From Molanna angustata (Eukaryota > Arthropoda > Insecta > Trichoptera > Molannidae), in NCBI GenBank assembly GCA_963576475.1, contig OY754978.1, positions 18,049,678 through 18,113,677 of the forward strand: a stretch of 64,000 nt of DNA, given 5' to 3'. The notes under the pieces were generated by a model. That model was not told the DNA's origin. It saw nothing but the letters and a program-made list of their open reading frames with translations, and ran no database searches. This document shows positions 33,843 through 45,475 of the stretch, in pieces (position 1 is the stretch's first letter; each line of letters starts with the position of its first letter). The position numbers and the translations under genes are program-made.

Positions 33843-34372
33843 TAGTAAATCGGCCAGCGCCGTAAAAAAAAAATTAACTTACACTTTGTTCGCAAATTTT
33901 GCCCTTTAATTCAGTTTCTAATTCAATAATTTGTTGGAATATATTATATTCTACTTCTTCGTTCCCTTTCTCATCCAAATTAATATGATTGGATAAAAAA
34001 AATAAATATCATAGGGAAACATGTTCTAACAACATTTGAAAACATTTTAGTGAAAAAAAAATTTTTTTTTCATGGATAGTTTTGGAAAAATTACAGGTCT
34101 ATAAAAAATGACACTGGGTCTGAAAGGGTTATTTGAAACATTGTAAATAACATTTTTTGCATTGATTTATTATATATACGCAAAACAAATTACATGTTAT
34201 CATAAATTTGAAATAAAATACAAAAAAATACAATAAAAATTTACAATATAAAATTCCTTTGTAAAAAAACAAATAAAACAACACCCGTCAAAATAGTATA
34301 CCCTTTCCTTTTATTGACATTTTTCTGAGAAACAGTGCCGCAAACTTAGCAAAATAAAATCAGAGTTGCCAG
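33843..34372. other. AT-rich spacer before the Gypsy element
   Basis: Nothing recognised. It ends with CCAG, the target duplication of the Gypsy element. Confidence 0.5.
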
Positions 34373-34916
34373 TGTAGCGGGTGCAACCAGCCGAGTTGAC
34401 CACCCACTTCAAGGAGTAGGGGGACGTCAGCCGGCTATTTAAGGCTTTGCACATCACGTCCCGATGGTTCAGTTTAACCAAGGCCAGCGGTAGATCGTCA
34501 CTCTGCTCGACTCACATTTCGATTCCGCGCATTCATCGATCTATTTTATTTAAATTATTTAATAGTCAATTATTGAAGTATATACCAATCTTGAATTATA
34601 ATTAGAGTCAAACTATCAAATAAACACGTAAGTCAAATTCAAACTATTTTAATACCTGTCTGTAATTTCTTCTGATAAATTTATAAATGTTTTATGGTGT
34701 GGCGTGGGTACCTCATTCTGCTGTGTAACGCTCTTTAATTAGCTTGCAACTAATTACCGAGTTACGCACGGCAGGATCGAATACACACGCGACATCATTT
34801 CGCGTTGGATTTGGGGAACAGGCGACAGGTTACCACCTAGTGCCTTTCTAGACCGGAGCACCCTTCTGTAAATAAATAAATTAACATTTAAATCCAATTC
34901 CCAACCTAGCGCGAAA
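34373..34916 (+). repeat. 5' LTR of the Gypsy element
   Basis: It starts TGTAGCGGG right after CCAG and ends GCGAAA, two bases before the primer binding site. The 3' LTR ends at the same GCGAAA. It contains a TATA-like box at 34436-34443 and AATAAA near 34871. It is the only complete LTR of the element. Confidence 0.85.
34436..34443 (+). promoter_or_regulatory. TATA-like box of the Gypsy LTR
   Basis: TATTTAAG lies in the U3 part, with an initiator-like TTCAGTTT about 25-30 bp downstream (near 34469). Position and order fit Pol II transcription of the element; inferred from sequence only. Confidence 0.5.
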
Positions 34917-34918
34917 AC

Positions 34919-34938
34919 TGGTGACCACCGAGCGTGCA
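34919..34938 (+). other. Primer binding site of the Gypsy element (tRNA-Trp-like)
   Basis: TGGTGACC directly after the LTR and a 2-nt spacer matches the start of the tRNA-Trp-type site used by CsRn1-clade elements. The next bases (ACCGAGCGTG) are diverged from a perfect tRNA-Trp complement. Confidence 0.6.
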
Positions 34939-37109
34939 GAACAGGTATATTTTTTTGTAAAGATAATATTTGTAAAATAGTGTGTAAAACTGGTAAAGCC
35001 CCATCTCTGTTGCAATTTTGTCGATTAAAATTTATATTGAGCACATGACATCAAATTTGTGATAGTAATTTTTTTTGTGTAACAAACGATAATCTGTTAT
35101 CAGGAACAAATTATAATATTCGTTCAATAACAATTATCAAGTCACTTTGCACATTCTAAACTCATACGACAGAGATTAAAATTTTATTGAATAATAATTA
35201 TTTCGGTTATCGGACCTGGTTAGACTGAACCCTACGGGTAACTTTAAATATGTAATAATTTAAATTCATAACCGTGCGCAGGCCCGTACACAGCGCACAT
35301 TGTAAAAACCAAAAAAAAATCGACGAAATAGATAAATAATTCATATAAATAGTTTGTAAGTATTAAACATACGCAGTAATAGTATGTTATCCCTAATTGT
35401 TATAAACCCTTGAAAAAAACACATTTATAACGTAATTATAAGTATTATAATTAGTTATATTGTCGTATTCAAAACTAAAATATCGAAACTGGTATCGAAT
35501 AAATATATGCTAAATAAAATACCTACCAAAAAAAATTGAAAAATATTTCCATATGTTAATTGTAAAAATATATAATAATGTGTATTTATTTTTCTTTCAT
35601 GAGCTAAAACTACGCTAAAACGGACCAAAAAAACTACCAAACGGAGGTAAAATAACGGTAGGAATACCAAAAAAAAACTAAAGGAGACTTAAAAAAGATA
35701 AAAATATAAAAATAAAAAACCTAAAGAAGCATGAATTATGCGCAAAAACAGCACGCATAAAAAGATAAGTAAAAACCACATTTTATTATTAAAAAAAGCC
35801 AAAGTAAATTCATTTGCAGTAACATAAAATCATTGCAGAAATAAAAAATAAAAAATATCTATCTAAAAATTCATGTAAAATCCTTATTTTTAAATACCTA
35901 CAAGACAAATAATTAACATGTAAAGTAAATACGTAGGTAAATAAATTTTAGTATTATTGCTTAAAAATAACGCATAAATGTTCAATCGGAATACATTATC
36001 TGATACCTACTTATGAAATAGGTAGAATCCTATAGTGTAAATTTAAAATATATAACCGAGGTAATAATAATAAAAATATTCTCCACGAAAAAATCTCGAA
36101 TTCGAAGCGCGAAACGAAACATTAAATATATTCGAAGTATATACAATAATCATATTCCATTGAGCGTACAGTGCCGTGCACATTTGAAACAAAAAAATAA
36201 GAAAGATAATAATTGTAAATGTAACAAAAATATTTATTTTAAAATAAAATAGAAATATTATATCGAATAATAATAAAGTACGAAAGCAGTCATATTAACA
36301 AAAGTATAAAAAAACGAATTTAAAATACGAAATCATAACATAATTTAATAATCTATAGAAATATCGAGTAAACATCATTGAAATATATATTCCACTCCGC
36401 GCTACTGTACACCGAGACAATACCGGGTACGTGGGCGTAAATACGAAAGTCGGAATACGATAAAAATACCGAAATACCAAAATCTAACACCGCGGTGAAT
36501 CACGCATGAATCTAGGACTATTCGCCACCACCAACATTTGTTCACCAGCGAAACGTAATATAACATAGCTCATTGATAATATATACATAACTTGTACTTT
36601 TATTTCAGATTAAAAACGTTTAAACATTTATTCATTTTAAATTATTAAATCAAATATACATTTAAATTTAATAAAAAATTATATACTATTTAAAAACAAA
36701 ACATTTAAATACTTTACGCTGAATATATTAAATAAAAAATATTTTTTTTTTTTTAATTTTTTTTTAAATATAGTTACCTAATCACAATAACAACAAACAT
36801 ATACACGTATAGGAACGTCCACAAACAAGAAGACCTTATAAGCATCGAACAAAAATAAACTCTAAAAATATTTACAATTTACAATTCATATAATTAAAAC
36901 AAAGCAACTTCAATTATAATATATTGATAATAACATAATAAATAAAACACAAAAAATTATATTTAAGTTTAAAACAACTATAAAAATATTTTTATTTTTT
37001 TATTTTTTTTTAAAAAAAATAGTTATAATATTTTTTTTATTTTTATTTATATTTATAAACTGTAATACGACTTGAAGAATATAACTCACATCAAATGTTA
37101 TACGATAAA
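34939..37109 (+). other. Unusually long AT-rich leader of the Gypsy element
   Basis: About 2.2 kb lie between primer site and gag, very A-rich on the coding strand, with no open frame of note. Two loosely similar segments (CATATTCCATTGAGCGTACAG at about 36151 and ATATTCCACTCCGCGCTACTG at about 36386) suggest internal duplication. Most Gypsy elements have leaders of a few hundred bases, so this may include an insertion or a packaging/translation region. Confidence 0.6.
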
Positions 37110-38085
37110 ATGAACATCATGGACAAAGAAAATACAGAACAATCGTCACAAGACCAAGCAACCGAAATTTATTCAACAAACATCAAAAGTGCCAAACGTA
37201 TGGAGACATCAGATACAATTATGGTTTTTCACCATAGAAGCCCAATTTTCAAACGCAAGAATAACTAAGGATGAATCCAAATATAATCATGTATTAGCCG
37301 CATTAGATCCAGAAACCATGTCATGCGTCGCTGACGTAATACAATTTCCGCCAAGTATGGATAAATACAAAAACCTCAAACTCACACTTCTGAACCGTCT
37401 ACAAGAGTCTGAAGAGAGAAGACTCACCCAATTATTCCATGGAATACAATTAGGAGACAAGACACCATCAGAACTATTGCGAAGGATGAAAAGCCTAGCT
37501 GGACCAACATTAAATAACAACACGTTAATTACAAGATTATGGATAGAACGACTACCTCATCGTATACAAGAAATAATTTCAGCCATTAATACAGCAGACA
37601 GAATAATGGAAGTCAACAGTAGAACTGACGTTCAAGCAGTAAACCTACCATCAACTTCTTCATTGAGCAACACAGCAACAAGCGACCAAAGCACAGTAAA
37701 CCTACTTTGTACAATGCAGCAACAAATACAAATGCTAACCGACAAAATAATGGGACTTGAAATTCAACAGAGGCAATCAAGACCATTCTACAGAAATAAT
37801 CAACGCGACCATTCAAGATCAAGATCTACAAGCCCAAATAGATATCAAAAATATAATAATAATAATAATTATAATCGGCAAAACAAACGCAATTTTAAAT
37901 ACAATTATAATAACAATAACTTCCAACAAATGTCAAATAATAATAATAATAACAACTATCAGCAAATGCGTAATAATAATAACGATAACGTCAAGCCGCT
38001 GGATATATGTATACCACATCAAAAATATGGAAGTCAAGCAAAATACTGTCGACAGCCTTGCACCTATAACCATCCGGAAAACTAA
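37110..38085 (+). pseudogene. gag: gag polyprotein of the Gypsy element, frameshifted near its start
   Basis: Structural protein that would form the particle. In-frame ATGs at 37110 and 37119 open a short frame, but the conserved part (from GTG 37189, residues WRHQIQLWFFTIEAQF) is in another phase. A one-base change near 37185 therefore separates start and body. The 298-codon body has the capsid-like N-terminal half, an Asn-rich stretch (about residues 222-270) and a C-terminal knuckle C274-x2-H277-x9-C287-x3-C291, the C-H-C-C form typical of the CsRn1 clade instead of C-C-H-C. It ends TAA at 38083-38085, two bases before the protease ATG. Confidence 0.85.
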
Positions 38086-38087
38086 AA

Positions 38088-38621
38088 ATGCGACAGGTGT
38101 GTGAGACAACACCGTCGCAAATGAAGCATCGTCTCTTTCTACCAGATATAATCACGGGCGTGCAATACCTTATCGACACAGGAGCCGAAATAAGCATCAT
38201 ACCAAGATACCTAAAAAACGACAAGGCAACCATCGCTACAGACAGTATCATCACTCCTATTTACGCAGCAAATGGAACAATAATACCTTCATATGGACAC
38301 CGAATTATCAACTTAAATCTCGGATTACGCCGGAATCACAAATGGAAATTTATAGTCGCCGACGTAACCAAGCCGATCATAGGGGCAGATTTCTTAACCA
38401 ATTATGATATATTGGTGGACTTAAAAAGAAAATTACTTATTGATAAAAAAACAGGGTTGACAAGCAAAGGAACCGTCTATAGAACAAGTGTTATAGACAT
38501 AGCAACAGTACAGTCAACATCAAAATTCAAAAAAATCATACGAAAATATCCAAGTTTAACAAGAGCAGATATGGCACAAAAAGGATCAAAAACAAATATT
38601 ACTCATCACATTCAAACCTGA
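38088..38621 (+). CDS. pol: Aspartic protease region of the Gypsy element
   Basis: This 177-codon frame cleaves the polyprotein in related elements. The catalytic triad is LIDTGAEISIIP with Asp at residue 30, and IIGADFL at residues 97-103 is the second conserved segment. It begins at ATG 38088, two bases after the gag stop (TAAAAATG), in the -1 phase, so termination-reinitiation or frameshifting would couple it to gag; the only frame overlap is 38070-38085. It ends at TGA 38619-38621, in the same phase as the RT frame that starts 21 bases later, between the conserved HHIQT and GPPV segments, where related elements read through. I take the TGA as an inactivating mutation. Confidence 0.85.
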   Translation: MRQVCETTPSQMKHRLFLPDIITGVQYLIDTGAEISIIPRYLKNDKATIATDSIITPIYAANGTIIPSYGHRIINLNLGLRRNHKWKFIVADVTKPIIGADFLTNYDILVDLKRKLLIDKKTGLTSKGTVYRTSVIDIATVQSTSKFKKIIRKYPSLTRADMAQKGSKTNITHHIQT

Positions 38622-38642
38622 GGACCACCCGTCACAACCAAA

Positions 38643-40910
38643 ATGAGAAGGCTCAACCCATTACAATTAGAAATAGCAAAAAAGGAATTCGCATATATGA
38701 TCGAACAGGGAATATGTCGCCCTTCGAAAAGCAATTGGTCAAGCCCTTTGCATATGGTAAAAAAGCCAGATGGAAATTATAGAATGTGTGGAGATTACAG
38801 ACGCCTAAATGCAATAACAAAACCGGACAAGTACCCGATTCCACAACTTCAAGACTTCTCACATAAACTACACGATGCAAAAATATTCACTAAAATAGAC
38901 CTCTCAAGAGCATATAACCAAATAAACATGGAAGAAGAAGACATCCAAAAAACCGCCCTACTAACGCCATTTGGACTGTATGAATTCACGAAAATGCCAC
39001 CAGGATTGTCCAACGCCGCACAAACATTTCAACGACATCTACATAACATAACAAGGGACCTAAAATACGTCTTCACATACATTGATGACATTCTGGTCGC
39101 CTCCAGAAACATAAACGAGCATGAGAAGCATCTCGACAAACTTTTCGAAAGATTATCCGAAAACGGATTAATTATCAACCAGGATAAATGCAAATTCGGC
39201 GTAGAAGAAGTACACTTTTTGGGCTACCGAATCAACAAAAACGGAAGTACACAAATACCAGAAAAAGTGGAAGCAATAATAAAAATTGAACCCCCAAAGG
39301 ACGCAAAAGGACTCCGACGTTTCATGGGCATGCTAAATTTTTACAGAAAATTTTTGCCAAACGCAGCCGAAACGCAAAAAATATTATTCGACCAATTAAA
39401 AGGGTACACCAAAAATGATAAAAGAAAACTACAATGGACAACTGAATTAAAAAAAGCGTTCGACAAATGTAAGCAAGATTTGACACAAGCCGCACTACTC
39501 GTACACATAAACTCCTCGGCAGAGATAGCAATAATGGTCGACGCATCAGATCACGCCATGGGCGCAGCACTTCAACAAAAAACGGATAACAACTGGCAAC
39601 CTATATCATTTTTCTCCAGAAAATTTAATAGCGCACAAGAAAAGTACAGTACGTATGACCGAGAACTCACCGCCATCTACGAGGCGATTAAATATTTCAG
39701 ACCACAAATAGAAGGAAGAAACTTTGTAATAATCACCGACCACAAACCGTTAATTTTCGCCTTTAATAAAATCAAGCTCAACTCTCCTAGACAAGAAAGA
39801 CAGCTGGATTATATCAGTCAATTCACCACGCGCATCAAACACATATCAGGCGAAGAAAACATAGTCGCAGATACTCTATCAAGAATCGAAGAGATAGAAA
39901 TAACATCAAACATCGACTATATTAAAATGGCAAGAGAACAACTCACAGACAAAGAGCTCAAGAAAATGCAGGAAAATTCATCTCTATCACTGAAGAAAAT
40001 CTCAATACCTAACACTAACAAAATGTTATGGTGTGACATCTCAACCAACACGTTACGCCCATATGTACCAATTACAATGCGAGAAGAAGTAATACTATCA
40101 GTACATAAATTAAGTCATCCCGGAGTAAAAACAACATCAAAGCTATTAAAACATAAATACATTTGGCCCAACATTAACAAAACAGTAAAAAATGTTGTGA
40201 ACAACTGCATCGAATGCCAAACTTCGAAAATTCATCGCCACACTGTAACACCTTTGAAACAATACAAACCAGCAGATGGAAGGTTCAAGAATATACACAT
40301 AGACCTGGTGGGGCCGCTAACTCCATCCAGAGACTACATATACCTGCTGACGATAATTGATCGCTACACAAGATGGCCCGAAGCGATCCCATTAAAAGAC
40401 ATGTCTGCAGAAACCGTTGCAGACGCTCTCATGTATAATTGGATAGCAAGATTTGGCGTCCCGAATTCAATCACGACCGATCAAGGCCGCCAATTCGAAA
40501 GCTCACTATTCAATAAACTGATGAATAAGCTCGGAATAATACATAACAGAACGACTGCATACCACCCACAATCGAATGGGATGATCGAACGTTGGCACCG
40601 CTCATTAAAAACATCACTAATGGCCGCAGGAAACATATCATGGTCGACGACATTACCACTGACACTCCTAGGACTACGAACCGTAATCAAGGAGGGGTCA
40701 AACTATACACCAGCAGAGATGACATACGGAACAACCCTCAGACTCCCCGGAGACTTCTTCGAAGATGGACCACCTGAGGAGCAAAACACCTATGGACATA
40801 AACTACAGCAAACAATGTCAGAAATCCGACCTATCCCAATAGCAAATCACGGGAGAAAAAAAAAATTTGTGCACAAACAAATGGCAAACTATTTTAATAC
40901 CTGTCTGTAA
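38643..40910 (+). CDS. pol: Reverse transcriptase-RNase H-integrase of the Gypsy element, C-terminally truncated
   Basis: A 755-codon frame. [18 protein letters not shown] (41-56), catalytic D86 in [14 protein letters not shown] at 146-149. RNase H: D300, E341, D366 and D410 all present. Integrase: zinc-binding H488, H492, C522, C525; catalytic D554, D613 and E649 with the standard 35-residue spacing, followed by RWHRSLK. It copies the RNA genome and inserts the DNA. All visible catalytic residues are intact. The end is abnormal: at 40885 the frame runs into LTR sequence, so the last eight residues (ANYFNTCL) are LTR-derived and the integrase C-terminal domain is shortened. The real polyprotein would begin upstream at 38088; the M at 38643 is only the first Met after the stop. 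Confidence 0.9.
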   Translation: MRRLNPLQLEIAKKEFAYMIEQGICRPSKSNWSSPLHMVKKPDGNYRMCGDYRRLNAITKPDKYPIPQLQDFSHKLHDAKIFTKIDLSRAYNQINMEEEDIQKTALLTPFGLYEFTKMPPGLSNAAQTFQRHLHNITRDLKYVFTYIDDILVASRNINEHEKHLDKLFERLSENGLIINQDKCKFGVEEVHFLGYRINKNGSTQIPEKVEAIIKIEPPKDAKGLRRFMGMLNFYRKFLPNAAETQKILFDQLKGYTKNDKRKLQWTTELKKAFDKCKQDLTQAALLVHINSSAEIAIMVDASDHAMGAALQQKTDNNWQPISFFSRKFNSAQEKYSTYDRELTAIYEAIKYFRPQIEGRNFVIITDHKPLIFAFNKIKLNSPRQERQLDYISQFTTRIKHISGEENIVADTLSRIEEIEITSNIDYIKMAREQLTDKELKKMQENSSLSLKKISIPNTNKMLWCDISTNTLRPYVPITMREEVILSVHKLSHPGVKTTSKLLKHKYIWPNINKTVKNVVNNCIECQTSKIHRHTVTPLKQYKPADGRFKNIHIDLVGPLTPSRDYIYLLTIIDRYTRWPEAIPLKDMSAETVADALMYNWIARFGVPNSITTDQGRQFESSLFNKLMNKLGIIHNRTTAYHPQSNGMIERWHRSLKTSLMAAGNISWSTTLPLTLLGLRTVIKEGSNYTPAEMTYGTTLRLPGDFFEDGPPEEQNTYGHKLQQTMSEIRPIPIANHGRKKKFVHKQMANYFNTCL

Positions 40911-41177
40911 TATTAATTCATTTATATTTCTTCTGATAAATTTATAAATGTTTTATGGTGTGGCGTGGGTACTTCATTCTGCTGTGTAACGCTCTTTAAT
41001 TAGCTTGCAACTAATTACCGAGTTACGCACGGCAGGATCGAATACACACGCGACATCATTTCGCGTTGGATTTGGGGAACAGGCGACAGGTTACCACCTA
41101 GTGCCTTTCTAGACCGGAGCACCCTTCTGTAAATAAATAAATTAACATTTAAATCCAATTCCCAACCTAACGCGAAA
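40885..41177 (+). repeat. Truncated 3' LTR of the Gypsy element
   Basis: It matches 34640-34916 with two substitutions and an extra 16 bp at about 40911-40926. The first 267 bp of the LTR and the polypurine tract before it are missing; the deletion joins integrase directly to CAAACTATTTTAATAC. It ends GCGAAA followed by the CCAG target duplication. Confidence 0.85.
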
Positions 41178-41181
41178 CCAG

Positions 41182-41649
41182 AGAACAAATAATATTATTC
41201 CATAAACAAGAAATATAAGTGTTTTATACGCTCAGTCATTCAAAAATAAATTACAAAGATCATGTCTATTTGAATCGACTCTGGTTGAAAAAGGGTTAAG
41301 TAGACCTGTTGGTCTTTATTTAAAAACTATGCCTACTGAATTGACAAAGTCCAACTATCCTTCTGAAATCAAAATTTGAATGATACATAAGGGCAGAGAT
41401 TACATAAAAAAATAACCTGATATTCACATAAATACCAATCAAAAATGTAAACGAAGAAGATATATACAAACTGTCTCAGAACAAGTTTTCACCCAGTGAT
41501 ACAGTTAATGACAAAAGTACAATATCTGGTATGTAAAGATAAAGTAATGTAACTTAAATATAATATTATGTAATATTTTGAAAAAGGGGTAATATTATTA
41601 AAAAAAAAATATAAAATATATCTCGGGTGGCCTTCCGGGTAGACAGTGA
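41182..41649. other. AT-rich flank
   Basis: No gene seen. The last about 30 bp (from 41620) probably belong to the minus-strand RTE fragment that the MITE at 41654 split. Confidence 0.45.
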
Positions 41650-41653
41650 CCAG

Positions 41654-41797
41654 GGAGGCAAGTTTGGTCAAACCGGTGAAATCAAAACCCTCACGATTAT
41701 CCATATCATGGATATAATTATTATATGGAGTTCTATAATATCTTTATATGTCATAGATCTCCATATAATAATCGCCGGTTGGACCAGACTTACCCCC
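41654..41797. mobile_element. Small palindromic MITE, copy 1, inserted in an RTE remnant
   Basis: The ends GGAGGCAAGTTTGGTC and GACCAGACTTACCCCC are imperfect inverted repeats flanked by CCAG (41650-41653, 41798-41801). The centre carries ATATCATGGATATAATTAT and an inverted partner. It is non-coding and matches the element at 56541. Confidence 0.7.
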
Positions 41798-41800
41798 CCA

Positions 41801-41945
41801 GAAGAGATTTCATTTTCTACTACATACGCAAGTCTATCACTGTCCATTCTGGCTACGTGGTCCCTCCAATGTCTTCTTCTGAATCTACACCACCAAACGA
41901 AGTCTCTATTCCACATGTTTTTCTTATTCCAACATTTCACTAAGA
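41801..41945 (-). pseudogene. RTE-type reverse transcriptase C-terminal fragment
   Basis: The minus strand encodes MKCWNKKNMWNRDFVWW, then RRRHWRDHVARMDSDRLAY, the conserved W-x-D-H-V-A-R-M segment of RTE-type proteins. The frame is interrupted at ENEISSGG by the MITE at 41654-41797. Only this segment remains. Confidence 0.65.
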
Positions 41946-42440
41946 GTTTTTCCAGTGATTCACCATCGAACCGTGTACCTACATAAATTTAAGAATATGG
42001 AATCTATTCCGATTTTCAGTTGAAAGAAGCTATCCGTGTTAGGCAAAACCATGATTGTATAAATATTTTTTAAGGTTTATTTTCTCTTCTATTTAGTTTA
42101 TTTCTTAATATTTTGTATATTTAATTTTATTGTTATGTAAATAATACAGGCCTCTTAAAAAACAGACCTGAAGGTCTATTCAAAAGAAAAAGAAGAAGAA
42201 AAAGTAAATAATATAACTGGTATTAGAAATATGCAAATGGTTAAACTCATGTTTTTTTTTTATATGTAGGTGCACTGATTTATTCAATAATTATGTTTAA
42301 ATTTGTGATGTTTCTAATGGTTATTGTTTCTTCTGTTTTAATTAAATTATTTTGAATAATTATTTGTATAGTTGTATAAATGTATACCTTTTTTATTAAT
42401 GTGTAAATGATTAGATATTTTATTTTATTTTATTTTATAT
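41946..42440. other. AT-rich spacer
   Basis: No gene recognised. Confidence 0.5.
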
Positions 42441-42442
42441 AG

Positions 42443-42651
42443 CTTCTCGGGCAACTAACAGGTACTATGTCAAATAATTATTTAACACGCACCCAATAAC
42501 AAGTTGCCACATTCTGGAGACTTACGATATTAATCGTCTCACAGATCCAGACTGAAAACACAATTTTAAAAACTGTGTCTCCACCGGGAATCGAACCCGG
42601 GACCCTTGGAACAGCAGTCAGATATCCAACCAACTGAGCCACGAGGGCCGA
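42443..42651 (-). mobile_element. SINE family A, near complete copy
   Basis: On the minus strand, TCGGCCCTCGTGGCTCAGTTGG heads the tRNA-like part, the B box is GGGTTCGATTCCC, the body has AGTCTGGATCTGTGAGACG and AGTCTCCAGAATG, and the 3' end is GTTAGTTGCCCGAGAAG with an A-rich tail (AAATAAAATA) at 42420-42440. Target duplication not evident. Confidence 0.8.
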
Positions 42652-42777
42652 TAGATATGTATGAAAAATGTATGAAAATGGTTGGCCGATAGATATGTAT
42701 GAAAATGGTTAAATCACTGATAGATATGTATGAAAATGTCCGATAGATATGTATGAAAATGGTTAAATCACTCGCAT
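42647..42777. repeat. Short tandem repeat of GATAGATATGTATGAAAATG
   Basis: Four units with variable ends (GGTTAAATCACT present in some) begin at the last bases of the SINE head (GGCCGATAG), which suggests the array grew from the insertion junction. Confidence 0.75.
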
Positions 42778-43055
42778 ATCGGGTGCAGGACCAAAAAATA
42801 AAGACGAAGAAGAATACAGTAGGTACTGCCATCTGTTGAAGACAGATTGTACCAAGTTCTTTATTTTAATTTTATTCAACGTAAAACACAGCGACAATAA
42901 TCTATATTTAATTTTTACTCAACTGTAGAATAATCAAAGAAATTTAAAATCTTCGACTTACCGTTAGTAATTGAAATATATTTTTATAGTTGTATGGACA
43001 GGATATTGAAAAAATATTCCCTTTAATCGATTTCTTTATAACTATTATTTTTTTA

Positions 43056-43243
43056 CTTCTCGGGCAACTAATAGGTACAATGTCAAATATTAATGACACA
43101 CGCAGCCAATAACAAGTTATCACATTCTGGAGACTGATGATATTTATCATCTAACAAATCCAGAAAAATAATTGTTTTGTGCATCGAATCCGAACCTTTG
43201 GCTCAGGTGTCAGATATCTAACCAACCGAACCACAGTGGCCGA
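43056..43243 (-). mobile_element. SINE family A, diverged copy
   Basis: It has the same order as the copy at 42443 with more substitutions: GTTGGTTAGATATCTGACACC in the head, ATTATTTTTCTGGATTTGTTAGATG and AGTCTCCAGAATG in the body, and TAGTTGCCCGAGAAG at the 3' end. Only 400 bp from the other copy but clearly an independent, older insertion. Confidence 0.75.
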
Positions 43244-44894
43244 CAGTTTCATCGATATTATTTTAATTCAGTGTTTCTGTTATTGTTATTAGAATATGCT
43301 ATTGGATTTTGAAATCAAGATATTGAATGTGTTGAAAGAATTTCAATTCATAAATAAATGCAAAACAAATCTACATTTTGGTGGGAATCAATAAAACGTA
43401 TCTGAATATTTTCGTAATGTTTCGGGATGAAAATTGAAACAGCTTAATCCCCTGGCTTAAATCGTAGCTTATGCCAGATATATATTTACCTTTCTCTCTG
43501 TATGAAACACATATAAGAGATTTCAAAGTCTTGCGATTCTTAGTATACATAAGTTAAACCCAACATGATATCATGGATACAATTGTGAAATGCATATCTA
43601 CGGTACCCTTATGTATACACAAGCACATATAATAATTCTATACATGTGTCTTCATTGTCACATGGAATAGTTGAATGCACTGATACCAAATATGGGAACA
43701 ATAGAATAAGCTCATTCGTGTGCATACAATGTCCAATACCTTGTTGAGTTTCTATAGACGTATTGGTTTTGTTGTTACTATACATATATTACATTTTACG
43801 ATACATTCCACCGTATTAAAAGAGAAAAAAAAGTCGATTTTGGTAGGAGCAGATAAAAGTTTTCGAATCTCAGTTACACTTAAAAAGTTTACGACTTTTA
43901 ATAAAACGCTCTAGGGTTGGAGTTTTATTCCTTCGCTCATATCGTTTCTGTGTGGGAAAAAGAAGTGTAAATAATATATTAATATATATAGAGATCGTAA
44001 ATAAATATTTTATTCTTTTGGGCTGTTTGAAAATACTGAAAATCTTGAGTGTTTTTTTTCGGGGGTTAAACAGATGGCGTCGCTTACGATTTCGGTCAAC
44101 GCCAAATGCAAGGTTTGACCAAAGAATCGTTTTATTCCGTAACCACATGGGGAAAACTTTACAAATATTTTTATTTTGCGGATGGTACCTACTCGATTCA
44201 CGAGTAATGATACAAATATAACTCATCTGTATCGAACAGTTGTAATGAAAAATGTCGAAAATCTTAAATGACATATATAAGATTCGATTAGTAGTCGATT
44301 AGTTTTCTCCACTAGTTAATTCGCTGTTTATATTTCGTTTATAAACGTCAAATATACCATATTTGTAGAATTACACACTGAAACTAGAACAATAAAAGAA
44401 GGTATTCAAAAAAACTTATAAAATACCTTTATAATAAATATATACATACGTAAACAAATGGCTTAAAAATGAAATTGTTATTTACTTTGCTTCTCTTTTT
44501 CTTTGTAACATTTTTTTCTCTCTTCAACAATTGTTTTAGGTATATTTAACCTTATTTATTATATCTACTGAATAAAAGAGCTTTAAAAATGTTTAAAACA
44601 TAATTTATAATTTTATATACCTTTTATAATAAAATTTTAAAATTACCAAAAAATACCTATATCAAAAAAATAAGATTTATTTATTTATTTTATTTTTATT
44701 TATTTGGCTTTTCAACAGACTACACATGCAATAAGTCACAATACAAACATAATACAGGGATAAGTCCAATTATAGAAAAGCGCAAATTATAAATATGATG
44801 TATAAGATAAATTGTATTCATTTTGTCAGTGCCCACATATTCTTAATTGTTTATGTTTCATAATTTAACTGTACTATGTTGCACTATTGTACAG
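43244..44894. other. AT-rich stretch, no gene seen
   Basis: Open frames at 43870-44274 (minus) and 43952-44221 (plus) overlap and show no domain. A TTTATTTATTTGGCTTTTCAAC segment at about 44690-44720 may be a minus-strand LINE tail. Confidence 0.45.
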
Positions 44895-45059
44895 TATAGC
44901 ATCGCCACATGTCGCATCAACACATACGACCTATTTCTATAAAAATAAAAAATACACTGCCAACTAACATCAAAGCTGCATTTTACACCAACAACAACAT
45001 CAGTAGATCATTATTGAATTATAAAATTAAAAGAAATTACAAAGAAAAATTGGAGTTTA

Positions 45060-45475
45060 TAGAATAACGTGTGGTGACTGTAACGAACTACATAGGACAG
45101 ACCTCACGCAACCTAAATATAAGAATTAACGAACACAGAAGATGCTTAAGCAACAATAATTTCTCAGAATTTGCTAACCACATTATCCAAACTAATCACT
45201 CATTCAATAACCACAAACTAATACTATTACACGAAACACAACATAAAGGATACCGACTTAACAACTACGAAACGCTCAAAATACATAAACACATAAATTC
45301 CGGTATAAAACTTATAAATAACCATACCTTTCATAACACTTCTCCAATACTTAATATATTCCCCATCAAAAACAAAATACTACACAATACTCCCCTCCCC
45401 CCCACTAACCCAACCAACCATCAACCGCCATCCCCCTCGCTACACAGACAGATACACACAAATTCAACATGTTAG
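45060..45475 (+). pseudogene. GIY-YIG endonuclease domain of Penelope copy B
   Basis: The nuclease core is YIGQTSRNLNIRINEHRRC followed by NNNFSEFANHI and a C-terminal region to a stop at 45475; NNNFSEFANH is shared with copy A at 10190. The preceding GVYRITCGDCN motif is in a different phase, so one base was lost or gained near 45090. The gene is broken exactly between the Cys motif and YIG. It would nick target DNA for priming. Confidence 0.8.

Larger units (their letters stand above)
34373..41177 (+). mobile_element. Gypsy LTR retrotransposon, CsRn1/Kabuki-like, 3' deleted
   Basis: The order is a 544-bp 5' LTR, primer binding site, a long AT-rich leader, gag with an unusual C-H-C-C knuckle, protease, RT, RNase H, integrase, then a truncated 3' LTR. 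It is flanked by CCAG at 34369-34372 and 41178-41181 (4-bp duplication). The C-H-C-C Gag knuckle and TGGTGACC primer start are hallmarks of the CsRn1 clade (Clonorchis CsRn1, Bombyx Kabuki). The shared 277 bp of the LTRs differ by two substitutions and a 16-bp indel, so insertion is fairly recent. It cannot move by itself: gag shift, internal stop, and loss of integrase end, polypurine tract and U3. Confidence 0.9.

Noticed and set aside
37757..38104. Ile/Thr/Asn-rich frame overlapping gag
   Set aside because: It is an out-of-phase shadow of the Asn-rich part of gag.
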